From NCBI GenBank assembly GCA_963733265.1, contig CAVTCF010000003.1, positions 651,240 through 715,239 on the forward strand: a stretch of 64,000 nucleotides of DNA. Direction: 5' to 3'. Of the stretch, positions 17,923-27,036 are shown in pieces. The translations under genes and the position numbers were made by a program. Every line of letters starts with the position of its first letter. The first letter of the stretch is position 1. Under the pieces are notes generated by a model that saw nothing but the letters and a program-made list of their open reading frames with translations, was not told where the DNA came from and did not search any database. This DNA is from PALSA-1006 sp963733265. GTDB lineage: Bacteria > Pseudomonadota > Gammaproteobacteria > Burkholderiales > Gallionellaceae.

Positions 17923-19203
17923 CTATTGGGCGACAGGAAGTTCATCCCATTCTGTCGTGTAACGTTTCGACATATTTCCTCTGCGCATTGCCCAGTTTTT
18001 ACGTATTCCTTCGCCCAGAAGCTGCACAGTCCCGCTACCCATGGTGTGATTGATTTGATCCATGGTTTGCATCAACGAAGCCGATTTTTGTTGGGCGGTT
18101 ATGTCGTCAAATAATGTCTTGGGTCGAGATGTTGCCGGCATGATCCCCGTCAGCGTCATGCCGACTTTTTGGTAAGCATAGCCTGTGCGGTATATTTTTC
18201 TTAGCCCGACCAGTGCAGCATGGCATAACACGCGTGTATCGCTCGTCGGCTCATGCATTGGTACTGTTATGCTTTGCTGGTACTGCGGGTCTTTTATTTG
18301 GTGCGGATTGGTGCGGATATAAATTTGAATACCTGACGCGATGGAGTGTTGATGGCGCAGCCTCTCGGCAGCGCGTGTTGTATAGGCAATGGCAGCTTGT
18401 TCCAAGTCTGGCAGGTTAGACACTAGCGTGCCGAACGAGCGTGAGCAGATTATCTGCTGTTTGTCGGGAACGACATCATCTAATTCGATACAAGCCACGC
18501 CATTCAATTCTTCCACTGTGCGCTCAAGCACTACACTGAATTCATCACGGATACGCTTGGGCGGTGTGCGTTTCAGGTCAAGCACAGTGTGGATGTCCAT
18601 CTCTAATAGTTTGACTGTGCTGCGTCGGCCTACACCCCACACTTCACCAACGGGCAGGGTGGCAAGCAATTCATCCAGTGTATTTTTCGATATGGCATTG
18701 AAGTCGCATACACTGTTCATGCGGGGCTGTTTCTTGGCCACTTGGTTGGCAAGCTTCGCCAGCGTTTTGCTCGATGCGATGCCTATGCATACCGGAATGC
18801 CGACACATTTTTTAATTGACTGACGAATCTGCTGGCCATACTCGGAGATATTTTCCAGTGACGCCATGCCCGTTAGTTCAAGAAAGCATTCGTCGATGGA
18901 GTACACCTCTTGATTTGGACTGAACCGGGAAAGCAAACTCATCACCCGATTTGATATGTCGGCATAGAGTGTGTAATTGGATGAGAACGCAATGATGCCG
19001 TGTTGCTTGGCGATGTCTTTCATTTGAAACCAGGGAAGCGCCATCGTGATGCCCAGGTCTTTGACTTCCTTTGAACGCGATACAACACACCCATCATTGT
19101 TGCTCAATACGACAACAGGTTTTCCTTCCAGCCCGGGCTGGAACAAGCGCTCGCAGGAAACATAAAAATTATTGCAATCTACCAAGGCGATAGTACGTTG
19201 CAT
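17923..19203 (-). CDS. umuC: DNA polymerase V catalytic subunit
   Basis: UmuC (426 aa) is a Y-family translesion polymerase. The N-terminal DCNNFYVSCERLF and the YSIDECFLEL block carry the metal-binding acidic residues. Helix-hairpin-helix and little-finger regions follow, and the C-terminal extension is the UmuC type (KRYTTEWDELPVAQ). It begins three bases after the umuD stop, so the pair is co-transcribed. With processed UmuD it would copy past DNA lesions at the cost of mutation. Confidence 0.95.
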   Translation of the reverse strand: MQRTIALVDCNNFYVSCERLFQPGLEGKPVVVLSNNDGCVVSRSKEVKDLGITMALPWFQMKDIAKQHGIIAFSSNYTLYADISNRVMSLLSRFSPNQEVYSIDECFLELTGMASLENISEYGQQIRQSIKKCVGIPVCIGIASSKTLAKLANQVAKKQPRMNSVCDFNAISKNTLDELLATLPVGEVWGVGRRSTVKLLEMDIHTVLDLKRTPPKRIRDEFSVVLERTVEELNGVACIELDDVVPDKQQIICSRSFGTLVSNLPDLEQAAIAYTTRAAERLRHQHSIASGIQIYIRTNPHQIKDPQYQQSITVPMHEPTSDTRVLCHAALVGLRKIYRTGYAYQKVGMTLTGIMPATSRPKTLFDDITAQQKSASLMQTMDQINHTMGSGTVQLLGEGIRKNWAMRRGNMSKRYTTEWDELPVAQ

Positions 19204-19206
19204 TGC

Positions 19207-19674
19207 TTATACCTTGTGTACGTTCCACTGAACTACGCCCCAGATAAAAAAATCTTGCTCCGGTCTGATTGGCATGTCGGGGTAGTCCGGGTGGGCGGCA
19301 CGCAGTAACTGCCCTTGGGGGCTATGTATCAATTGCTTTACAGTGAAGTCTCCATCCACTACCGCGATAACGACACAGCCATCCGTGGCGGGTAATGCCC
19401 TATCTACCACCAACAGGTCGCCGTCGAAGATACCTAATTCACGCATGGAGTCTCCGGCTACGCGCATAAAAAAGGTGGACTCGCGATGTTGAACGAGATG
19501 CTCATCCAGGCTTAGACGTTGTTCAACATAATCATCAGCCGGAGAAGGAAAGCCTGCCGGTATGGCTTTGCGCAACAAGGCGCGTTGGCGCTGGAATAGT
19601 TCTTTGTTAGGGTGCATAAAGGACAGTAAGCCATTGGTGGCATTGCGTCCAAGGCGTATGGATGATTGGTACAT
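19207..19674 (-). CDS. umuD: UmuD, self-cleaving subunit of DNA polymerase V
   Basis: UmuD (155 aa) is a LexA-type S24 serine peptidase. The probable cleavage site is A40-G41, the catalytic serine S76 lies in AGDSM and the lysine is K113 in FTVKQL. RecA-stimulated cleavage would give UmuD', which binds UmuC. The start at 19674 has only a weak GAG upstream. A strong promoter with an internal palindrome lies 36-64 bases upstream, so DNA-damage control is likely. Confidence 0.93.
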   Translation of the reverse strand: MYQSSIRLGRNATNGLLSFMHPNKELFQRQRALLRKAIPAGFPSPADDYVEQRLSLDEHLVQHRESTFFMRVAGDSMRELGIFDGDLLVVDRALPATDGCVVIAVVDGDFTVKQLIHSPQGQLLRAAHPDYPDMPIRPEQDFFIWGVVQWNVHKV

Positions 19675-19709
19675 AATATTTCTCGATTGATGTATAAAAC
19701 GGTGTGTGT

Positions 19710-19738
19710 ATCGTATAGAACGATCGTTCCATTGTCAA
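19710..19738 (-). promoter_or_regulatory. umuDC promoter with operator-like palindrome
   Basis: On the minus strand a perfect -35 TTGACA (19733-19738) and a -10 TACGAT (19710-19715) are separated by 17 bp. The spacer contains the perfect palindrome GAACGATCGTTC (19718-19729). A repressor bound there would block RNA polymerase. The palindrome matches the GAAC-N4-GTTC form of LexA box known from Gram-positive bacteria, not the CTGT-N8-ACAG form common in Beta- and Gammaproteobacteria. Confidence 0.65.
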
Positions 19739-19813
19739 ATATTGTCTGAAATTAATGTATGGAACAAATAAAACGCTTGGTTGCTATCGGATTTCAAGAG
19801 GGATTTATAGCTT

Positions 19814-19833
19814 AATGTACGTCAACATACATT
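19814..19833. repeat. Inverted repeat AATGTA-N8-TACATT
   Basis: Two 6-bp arms separated by eight bases lie between divergent umuD and the 74-aa gene, about 75 bases upstream of the latter. It could be an operator for either gene. Nothing else links it to a regulator. Confidence 0.3.
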
Positions 19834-19908
19834 ACTCCCAGAATTTCAAGTATATGTTGCTAGAAATTGGCTCGTGTGAGTTGATTAAATTATTACGAGG
19901 AGCTTTGT

Positions 19909-20133
19909 ATGACAACTAATAAACCACAGGTGGAAACAGCTCAGGAATTAAAGTGGAAAGAAATTCAGGTTCAGCAGGTGAAGCTGGGAAAGTTGCAAGC
20001 CGATTTGGAAAAGCTCAATACTAAAATAACGACGCATGAGAAGTTGTCGGAAGATGATATTCATTATCTTGGCGATCTTGGCTGGCTTGCCGCTCTGTCA
20101 GTATCGATAGCTGCTTTGGCAGCAGCTGTGTAG
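19909..20133 (+). CDS. Small protein with amphipathic helix and hydrophobic C-terminus
   Basis: A 74-aa product of unknown function. Residues 10-50 are charged and Lys/Gln/Glu/Leu-rich with a heptad-like pattern, suggesting a coiled coil. The last 17 residues (AALSVSIAALAAAV) are hydrophobic and could insert in a membrane or self-associate. A strong GAGGAG site lies six bases before the ATG, which supports translation. It is followed by a terminator. I do not recognise a family. Confidence 0.6.
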   Translation: MTTNKPQVETAQELKWKEIQVQQVKLGKLQADLEKLNTKITTHEKLSEDDIHYLGDLGWLAALSVSIAALAAAV

Positions 20134-20214
20134 CAGTGTAATAAAAACATCTTCTTAATTTGTAACAGGGCTTGATTTATGCCCAAATGTGATCGGTTAA
20201 GAAATCGTTGGCAA

Positions 20215-20250
20215 TAAAAAAGCGCTCCGAGTAATCGGGGCGCTTTTTTT
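20215..20250. terminator. Bidirectional terminator
   Basis: AGCGCTCCGA (20221-20230) and TCGGGGCGCT (20235-20244) pair with one G-T wobble around GTAA. There is an A-run on one side and a T-run on the other. It ends the 74-aa gene and can also stop transcripts arriving from rhlE. Confidence 0.88.
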
Positions 20251-20259
20251 AACTTCATT

Positions 20260-20290
20260 AAAATCAGACAGTTTTAATGTGTCTGATTTT
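20260..20290 (-). terminator. Terminator of rhlE
   Basis: AAAATCAGACA (20260-20270) and TGTCTGATTTT (20280-20290) form an 11-bp stem with a nine-base loop. It lies ten bases past the rhlE stop and reads into a T-rich tract on the minus strand. Confidence 0.75.
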
Positions 20291-20300
20291 GACTGGGTTT

Positions 20301-21941
20301 TTAGCGATTGCCGTTGCTATTGCCGTTGCGACCTTGTGAGAAGCCGGCGCTGGGGCGACGAGATGCACCTGTTCCGGTACGGGGTGCGCCCGTGCCGGTT
20401 CGAGGAGCACCGGAGCGTGGAGCACCTGTTCCGGTATTTGCACCAAAGCCACGTTGAGCACCTGCACCAGTGTGTGCGCGAGTACCATTTGCGGTATTAA
20501 AGTCACGCGGGGCGGCACGATTACCATCGAAATTGACAGTGTGTGATGTCAATGTGCTAACACCGAAACGGCTGTGGGAATGACCTTCACGGCGCGCCTG
20601 ACCATTACGGTCATCGCGTGGAAAGCCGTGACGGCTGTCCGGAGCGTGGTGACGAGGGGCGCCAGCACCGGCACCGCGCGGAGCACCTGCGCCGCTACGC
20701 GGGCCGCTGCCGTTGCCACGACCACTCGGGGCCGGGCGCGGTTTGAATTTTGGCTCCAGTCCGGCGATGGTATGCGCTTCGATGCGTTGACCTGTGTATT
20801 GCTCAATCTTTTTAAGATGCAGTGCGTCACGGTTGGACGCAAACGAGACTGAGATGCCGGTTGCACCGCCGCGACCGGTACGACCTATACGGTGTACATA
20901 GTCTTCGGCAAATTTTGGCAGGTCAAAGTTGATAACGTGCGAGATGCCCGCAACGTCAATACCGCGAGCGGCAACGTCTGTGGCAACCAGAACGCGAATC
21001 TGTCCGCGACGCAGGTTGACCAGGGTGCGGTTACGTTCGCGTTGGTTCATGTCACCGTGCAAGGCTGCGGCTGAGTGACCTTGCGCCGATAAGCTGTCTG
21101 CCAAGGTGTCTGCATCGCGCTTGGTGGCGGTGAAGACGATGGCCTGGTTCAGTTCGGTGTCACGCAGAATATGATCGAGCAGGCGATTTTTATGCGCCAT
21201 GTCGTCGACATACATCAGCTTTTGTTCGATATTTTCGTGACGCGCTTTAGCGGCAGCTACACTGATGCGTTTAGGAGACTTGAGCAGACGTTGAGCCAAG
21301 TTGCCGATTACGCCATCCAACGTTGCCGAGAACAGCAATGTTTGGCGTGTGGCAGGCGTGGCAGCGGCGATGCGTTCTACATCATCAATGAAGCCCATAT
21401 CCAACATGCGGTCGGCTTCGTCCATGATCAAAATTTCCAAACGGGAAAAGTCGATACGTCCGCGCTCGATGTGGTCAATCAAACGACCCGGTGTTGCCAC
21501 CAGAATATCGACCGGACTGGAGAGCAATTTGTTTTGCAGCGGGTAGGGCATACCACCCAGAATGCTGACGACCTTGACGCGCATATTTTTGCCATATTTT
21601 GTGGCAGCGTCGGAGACTTGTTGAGCGAGTTCGCGAGTTGGTGTCAGCACCAAAACACGGGGGCCTTTGCTGCGAACTGCCGAAGGTTCGGCAATACGGT
21701 GCAGGGCCGGCAAAATAAAGGCGGCAGTTTTACCTGTGCCCGTTTGGGCAGAGGCCATCAGGTCGTGCCCTGCCATGACGGTAGGGATCGCTTCTGCTTG
21801 AATAGGTGTGGGGATGGTATAGCCGGACTCTTCAACTGCTTTGAGGATGGCAGGGTTCAAACCCAGAGTTGCAAATGTTACAGTTGAAGCAATCGCTTCG
21901 GTTGGTGCAACAGCTTTTTCAGTTGTGTTTTCTATAGACAC
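20301..21941 (-). CDS. rhlE: DEAD-box ATP-dependent RNA helicase
   Basis: The 546-aa RhlE-type helicase unwinds short RNA duplexes, typically in ribosome assembly and RNA decay. Visible motifs are AQTGTGKT, PTRELAQQ, DEADRMLDMGF, SAT, ARGID and HRIGRTGRGG within the first 370 residues. The C-terminal tail of about 160 residues is rich in Gly, Arg, Ala, Pro and Thr with near-repeats of GTGAPR and resembles RNA-binding RGG-like tails. The start is GTG at 21941 with AAGGAAA upstream. The promoter candidate lies about 200 bases upstream, giving a long leader. Confidence 0.94.
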   Translation of the reverse strand: MSIENTTEKAVAPTEAIASTVTFATLGLNPAILKAVEESGYTIPTPIQAEAIPTVMAGHDLMASAQTGTGKTAAFILPALHRIAEPSAVRSKGPRVLVLTPTRELAQQVSDAATKYGKNMRVKVVSILGGMPYPLQNKLLSSPVDILVATPGRLIDHIERGRIDFSRLEILIMDEADRMLDMGFIDDVERIAAATPATRQTLLFSATLDGVIGNLAQRLLKSPKRISVAAAKARHENIEQKLMYVDDMAHKNRLLDHILRDTELNQAIVFTATKRDADTLADSLSAQGHSAAALHGDMNQRERNRTLVNLRRGQIRVLVATDVAARGIDVAGISHVINFDLPKFAEDYVHRIGRTGRGGATGISVSFASNRDALHLKKIEQYTGQRIEAHTIAGLEPKFKPRPAPSGRGNGSGPRSGAGAPRGAGAGAPRHHAPDSRHGFPRDDRNGQARREGHSHSRFGVSTLTSHTVNFDGNRAAPRDFNTANGTRAHTGAGAQRGFGANTGTGAPRSGAPRTGTGAPRTGTGASRRPSAGFSQGRNGNSNGNR

Positions 21942-22145
21942 GTTTTTTCCTTACAATAAAGTAACAGCGCATGCGTGGCGCAATGGCCACACAATGAAAT
22001 TCAGTAGGAGTTATAAAGCTCTACCGGCGCAAAACATCGTCGCTAACCGGTAAAACAGGACGCATCAGAACGACATTAAGTCGGAGACGCTAGGGGTCAG
22101 GAAACGATGGACTCAGCGCTGCATGTACATCGCAGCGAGGCCAGC

Positions 22146-22173
22146 ATTATAGTGAAAAAAGTCTAAAAGGCAA
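22146..22173 (-). promoter_or_regulatory. Sigma-70 promoter of rhlE
   Basis: On the minus strand TTGCCT (22168-22173) and TATAAT (22146-22151) are 16 bp apart. Transcription would begin near 22139 and leave a leader of about 198 bases before the GTG start. Long leaders are common for RNA helicase genes that are autoregulated or cold-responsive. Confidence 0.55.
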
Positions 22174-22250
22174 GGAGTATTTTCATGAAAATTGGACTGG
22201 ATTTTTATTGGGAAACTTCGGTAACATAAGGAGAAATTGAATTTTTCTTC

Positions 22251-22259
22251 TGTTACAAT
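22251..22259 (+). promoter_or_regulatory. Possible extended -10 promoter of glgC
   Basis: TGTTACAAT fits an extended -10 (TGnTAnAAT-like) 45 bases before the glgC start. No good -35 is seen, so this is tentative. Confidence 0.3.
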
Positions 22260-22303
22260 CGCGCAAAAGGCATCGATAATTAAATATAAAGCGTGGAGAA
22301 AAT

Positions 22304-23596
22304 ATGTCTCAGAAAGATAAGTCACGTTTTGTCAGTTTGATGACGAAGAACACATACGCCATGATTTTAGCCGGGGGGCGCGGCAGCCGTTTGCATCAGT
22401 TAACGGATTGGCGAGCGAAGCCGGCCGTTCCTTTCGGGGGCAAGTTCCGCATCATCGATTTCGTTCTGTCAAATTGTGTTAATTCGGGTATTCGCCGTAT
22501 CGGCGTGGCGACACAATATAAATCGCATAGTTTGCTCCAGCATATTCAGCGTGGATGGAGTTTTTTGAACGGTAAATTCGGCGAGTTTATCGATGTCTTG
22601 CCTGCGCAACAATGGATGCAGGAGTCATGGTATACGGGTACCGCCGATGCGGTGTTCCAGAATTTGGATATTTTGCGCGACAGCGATCCCGAATATGTGC
22701 TGATCCTGGCGGGGGATCACGTTTACAAAATGGACTACGGCAAGTTGATGGCTTTTCATGTTGATAAAAATGCCGACATGACGGTGGCCTGCATCGAAGT
22801 GCCGGTGAAAGATGCAAAAGCATTCGGTGTGATGGGGGTAAACAGCGAGGCCAGGGTTGTCAGTTTTACCGAGAAGCCGGCCAATCCTCCTTCGATTCCG
22901 GGAAAGCCGGAGGTGGCGCTGGCCAGCATGGGTATTTATGTATTCAATACCAAATTTTTGTGCGAGCAATTGATTCGTGATGCGGATGACCCCAAATCGA
23001 GTCATGATTTTGGCAAGGACATCATCCCGCATTTGATGACCGCCGGTTACCGGGTATTTGCACAAAGTTTTGAAGATAGCTGCGTCCGTGATGAGGGGGG
23101 AAATTCGTATTGGCGTGATGTGGGGACGATTGATTCCTATTGGGAAGGCAATATGGAACTCACCAAGGTGGTTCCGGATTTGAATATGTACGATAAGGAA
23201 TGGCCAATTTGGACTTATCAGGAGCAATTGCCGCCGGCAAAGTTTGTTTTCGATGATGACGAACGCCGCGGTATGGCGGTAGATTCTCTGGTGTCGGGCG
23301 GTTGTATTATTAGCGGTGCAGCGGTAACCCGATCCCTGCTTTATTCGAATGTGAAAATTCACAGCTATAGCAGTGTTGAAGATTCAGTGCTGCTTCCCAA
23401 TGTGGAGGTCGGGCGCAATGTGAAGCTAAGGCGCGTAGTCGTGGATAAAAATTGCCTCATTCCCGACGGGTTGGTTGTTGGTTATGATCGGGTTGGAGAT
23501 GCAAAACGATTCCATGTAACCACTAACGGCATTACGCTGATTACCCCGGATATGCTGGGACAGGATATGGGACGGGTTCGCGTTGCAAAGAGTTAA
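22304..23596 (+). CDS. glgC: Glucose-1-phosphate adenylyltransferase
   Basis: GlgC (430 aa) makes ADP-glucose from ATP and glucose-1-phosphate, the committed step of bacterial glycogen synthesis. The nucleotide-binding AGGRGSRLHQLTDWRAKPAV (about residues 21-40), the VLILAGDHVYKMDYG block and the FTEKP substrate loop are intact. The C-terminal part is the usual left-handed beta-helix with hexapeptide repeats, where allosteric effectors bind. GTGGAG precedes the ATG. It heads a likely operon with the GH57 and malQ genes. Confidence 0.96.
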   Translation: MSQKDKSRFVSLMTKNTYAMILAGGRGSRLHQLTDWRAKPAVPFGGKFRIIDFVLSNCVNSGIRRIGVATQYKSHSLLQHIQRGWSFLNGKFGEFIDVLPAQQWMQESWYTGTADAVFQNLDILRDSDPEYVLILAGDHVYKMDYGKLMAFHVDKNADMTVACIEVPVKDAKAFGVMGVNSEARVVSFTEKPANPPSIPGKPEVALASMGIYVFNTKFLCEQLIRDADDPKSSHDFGKDIIPHLMTAGYRVFAQSFEDSCVRDEGGNSYWRDVGTIDSYWEGNMELTKVVPDLNMYDKEWPIWTYQEQLPPAKFVFDDDERRGMAVDSLVSGGCIISGAAVTRSLLYSNVKIHSYSSVEDSVLLPNVEVGRNVKLRRVVVDKNCLIPDGLVVGYDRVGDAKRFHVTTNGITLITPDMLGQDMGRVRVAKS

Positions 23597-23676
23597 AGTA
23601 TATTTAATTAAGTTTTTTAATAGTTGCTTAACATTCCACGGCAACAGGGAATGTTGGTAACTCAAACGGATTTTTC

Positions 23677-25389
23677 ATGATCAAACCCCTTGATTTGGTT
23701 TTCCTCTGGCATATGCATCAGCCGGATTATCGCGATTACAGTACGGGTGATTTCGTGTTGCCCTGGGTGTATTTGCACGCGATTAAAGATTACTCGGATA
23801 TGGCTTATCACCTTGAGCAACATCCGGGAGTGAAGGCCGTTGTCAATTTTGTACCGATCCTGCTGGATCAGTTGGAAGATTACGAACAGCAGTTTGCCAG
23901 TGGACAAATCCGCGATCCGCTGCTGCGCCTGTTGATTTGTGAGAATCTGAATGAGATTAGTGTTGATGAGAGGGAGCTGATTCTGGAGAGTTGTTTCCGC
24001 AGTAATCTCAGTAAAATGGTTGCGCCATATCCATCCTACAAACGGCTATTCGATATGTTCAAGATGATCGAATCGAATGGACAAGTGGCACTGTCATATT
24101 TGTCGGGCCAATACATGGCCGACTTGTTGACCTGGTATCATCTGGCCTGGTTTGGCGAGACAGTTCGCCGCGAAAATGATGTGCTGATCCAGATGATGAG
24201 CAAAGATGAAAACTTTACCTTTGCAGATCGCAAACTCATCTTTGATCTGATCGGTGATGTCATCTCCAAAATTATTCCACGCTATCGGAAATTGGCCGAA
24301 AGCGGGCAAATCGAAATATCCGCCACGCCGCATTACCATCCTCTGGCACCATTACTTCTGGATTTTAAAAGCGCGCGTGAGTGCGAACCGGAAAGCAGTC
24401 TGCCGCAGGCGGTGTGTTATCCCGGAGGCAAGACGCGAGTCGAGTCGCATATTCTTTCTACTATCAAGAGCCATCATGCGCGTTTTGGTGTTACTCCGCA
24501 TGGAATATGGCCGGCGGAAGGTGCGGTATCAACTTCCCTGCTGGAAGTTCTGGCGGGACAGGAGTGTCGTTGGGTTGCGAGCGGGGAAGGCGTATTGGCA
24601 AATAGTTTGCGCAAGGTTGGCAGTCTTCCCGATCGATCTAATTATCTGTATCGCCCGTATCGCTTGCAAGGTGCTGCCAATAGTGTGAACTGCTTCTTTC
24701 GGGATGATCGGCTGTCTGATTTGATCGGCTTTGAGTATTCAAATTGGAATGGGAAAGATGCCTCAAATAATTTTGTGGCGCAGTTAGAGGATATCGCCAA
24801 TCAGGCAAAAGAGGGTGAAACACCGTTGGTCGGGATTATTCTGGATGGTGAAAATGCCTGGGAATACTATCCCTACAATGGATACCATTTCCTAAACGAT
24901 CTCTATACCGCCTTGGAAAGGCACCTGACAATCCGCACAACAACTTATTCGGAATATTTGGATGCCTCTGCCCAGGTTGATGCTCTTGGTTTTGCCAAGC
25001 CGGGAACGTTGCCGGGTTTGGTTGCGGGAAGTTGGGTGTACGGCACATTCTCAACTTGGATTGGCTCGGCCGACAAGAACCATGCGTGGGATCTGTTATG
25101 CATGGCCAAGCAGAGCTATGACCGGGTAATGGCTGCCGGACGTTTAAACCCGAATGAGATAAAAGCTGCCGAGAAACAACTTTCATCCTGTGAGAGTTCA
25201 GACTGGTTCTGGTGGTTCGGCGATTACAATCCCTCCGATGCTGTCGGTAGTTTCGACCGCCTGTACCGTCATAACCTGATGCAACTTTATCGCTTGCTGA
25301 ATTTACCTGTCCCCGCAAATTTAAACTACCCCATCAGTCAGGGCGGTGGTCAGGCCGAGGGTGGTGGCACGATGAGGCGAGGCTCCTAA
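23677..25389 (+). CDS. Glycoside hydrolase family 57 (alpha-glucan-active)
   Basis: The 570-aa protein shows the GH57 motifs in order: HMHQPDY near residue 12, ATPHYHPLAPL near 214, GIWPAEGAVS with the nucleophile Glu near 275, and LDGENAWEYYP with the acid/base Asp near 390. The later GSWVYGTFSTWIG block is typical of the amylase/amylopullulanase branch rather than of GH57 branching enzymes. There is no signal peptide, so it acts in the cytoplasm, presumably on glycogen or maltodextrins. Placement between glgC and malQ supports this. Exact bond specificity cannot be read from sequence. Confidence 0.88.
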   Translation: MIKPLDLVFLWHMHQPDYRDYSTGDFVLPWVYLHAIKDYSDMAYHLEQHPGVKAVVNFVPILLDQLEDYEQQFASGQIRDPLLRLLICENLNEISVDERELILESCFRSNLSKMVAPYPSYKRLFDMFKMIESNGQVALSYLSGQYMADLLTWYHLAWFGETVRRENDVLIQMMSKDENFTFADRKLIFDLIGDVISKIIPRYRKLAESGQIEISATPHYHPLAPLLLDFKSARECEPESSLPQAVCYPGGKTRVESHILSTIKSHHARFGVTPHGIWPAEGAVSTSLLEVLAGQECRWVASGEGVLANSLRKVGSLPDRSNYLYRPYRLQGAANSVNCFFRDDRLSDLIGFEYSNWNGKDASNNFVAQLEDIANQAKEGETPLVGIILDGENAWEYYPYNGYHFLNDLYTALERHLTIRTTTYSEYLDASAQVDALGFAKPGTLPGLVAGSWVYGTFSTWIGSADKNHAWDLLCMAKQSYDRVMAAGRLNPNEIKAAEKQLSSCESSDWFWWFGDYNPSDAVGSFDRLYRHNLMQLYRLLNLPVPANLNYPISQGGGQAEGGGTMRRGS

Positions 25390-25463
25390 GTTGGATGCTC
25401 AAGTGTTGTCTGATCAACTTGTCGGGGGTAATGCCTGCGCTTCACAATCTGAAAGGGTAGTTC

Positions 25464-26969
25464 ATGCGTTTCCCGCGTAGCAGTGGCATATTGCTTCATC
25501 CTACCTCGTTACCGGGCAAACATGGTTCGGGTGATTTTGGTGCTGCTGCATTTCATTTTGTTGACTGGCTGGCCGCTGCGGGGCAAAAACTGTGGCAGAT
25601 ACTCCCGCTGGGCGGGATAGGTCCGGGGAACTCGCCCTATATGAGCAGCTCGGCTTTTGCTGGCAATGTTTTGATGATTGACCTCGATGATTTGCAGGCA
25701 TACGGATGGCTGAGCCCGGAAGATATTAATGTTCACAAAGGCTTTAAGCCGCAGAGAGTGGATTATTCGGTCGTATACCGCTACCGCATGGAAAAACTTC
25801 GTATCGCGGCGCGTCGTTTTTTTTCCGATTCCCGGAACCATGATGAGTATTATGCATTTTGTACCGCGGAGAAATCATGGCTGGATGACTATGCTCTGTT
25901 CATGGCGCTGGCGGAAAAATTCGGCTGGCGAGATTGGGCGCACTGGGAGCCGGGTATTGCCAGACGCGAAAAAAATGCTTTGGAGAAAGCTGCTGTTGAA
26001 CTGACGCATGAAATCGAATTTTGGAATTTTTGTCAGTGGTGTTTTTTCCGTCAGTGGAAAAAATTAAAGCAATATGCCAATCAACGCGGTGTTCAAATTA
26101 TCGGCGACATTCCCATATTTATTGCTTACCAAAGTGCCGAGGTGTGGGCCCGCCAGGATCTCTTTGAATTGGGCGAGGATCTTTTGCCCGCTGTTATTGC
26201 AGGGGTTCCGCCCGACTATTTCAGTTCAACCGGACAGCGCTGGGGTAACCCTTTATACCGCTGGTCTGAGCATGAGAAAGAAGGGTATGCGTGGTGGATA
26301 GAACGCATACGGAAAACAATCGAGTTGGTGGATATCGTCCGCATCGATCATTTTAGGGGATTCGCGGGATATTGGGAAATTCCCGCATCCGAACAAACAG
26401 CGATCAACGGCAGATGGATGCCCGGACCCGGAGAAAAATTATTCAATGCGGTACAGGCAGCATTGGGCAAGTTACCTATCATTGCGGAAGATCTTGGCGT
26501 TGTTACCCCGGATGTAGTTGCGCTACTCGAACAATTTCATTTTCCCGGTATGCGCATTCTTCAATTCGCCTTCGGTGGTGGTTCGGACAATCCCTACCTG
26601 CCCCACAATTTCAAATACAATTCGGTCGTGTATGGCGGCACGCACGATAATGACACGGCTATCGGCTGGTTCAAAACCGCTTCCCAACACGAACGCACAT
26701 TTGCCTGCAAATATCTTGGAAGTGATGGCTCGGAAATCAATTGGGACTTGATTCATGCCGCGTCACAATCGATTGCCGATATTGCAATTCATCCATTCCA
26801 GGATGTCTTGGGTTTGGATTCTGAACATCGCATGAATTTGCCCGGCAAGGCCGAGGGGTATTGGGAATGGCGATTTACGTGGGATCAAGTCATACCCGAA
26901 CACTCGGAAAGGTTGTATGAAATGACAGCCGTGCACGGACGCTGTTCTGCGGACAGATTGAAATTCTAA
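25464..26969 (+). CDS. malQ: 4-alpha-glucanotransferase (amylomaltase)
   Basis: MalQ (501 aa) is a GH77 enzyme that transfers alpha-1,4-glucan segments between maltodextrins and releases glucose. Motifs include SPYMSSSAFAGN near residue 54, GDIPIFIAYQSAEVWA near 214, VRIDHFRGFAGYWEIP with the catalytic Asp near 295, IIAEDLGVVTPDV near 340 and GGTHDNDT near 392. AAAGGG precedes the ATG. It follows the GH57 gene by 74 bases and would recycle the short glucans left by glycogen degradation. Confidence 0.96.
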   Translation: MRFPRSSGILLHPTSLPGKHGSGDFGAAAFHFVDWLAAAGQKLWQILPLGGIGPGNSPYMSSSAFAGNVLMIDLDDLQAYGWLSPEDINVHKGFKPQRVDYSVVYRYRMEKLRIAARRFFSDSRNHDEYYAFCTAEKSWLDDYALFMALAEKFGWRDWAHWEPGIARREKNALEKAAVELTHEIEFWNFCQWCFFRQWKKLKQYANQRGVQIIGDIPIFIAYQSAEVWARQDLFELGEDLLPAVIAGVPPDYFSSTGQRWGNPLYRWSEHEKEGYAWWIERIRKTIELVDIVRIDHFRGFAGYWEIPASEQTAINGRWMPGPGEKLFNAVQAALGKLPIIAEDLGVVTPDVVALLEQFHFPGMRILQFAFGGGSDNPYLPHNFKYNSVVYGGTHDNDTAIGWFKTASQHERTFACKYLGSDGSEINWDLIHAASQSIADIAIHPFQDVLGLDSEHRMNLPGKAEGYWEWRFTWDQVIPEHSERLYEMTAVHGRCSADRLKF

Positions 26970-27036
26970 TTAATTATATTGTGCAAACTCAAATCAGGGC
27001 TGAGTTATAAAACGATCTTTGAAGTCGTGAATTCGT

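Noticed and set aside
23677..25389. GH57 branching enzyme (glgB substitute)
   Set aside because: The C-terminal motifs resemble the amylase/amylopullulanase branch more than the branching-enzyme type.
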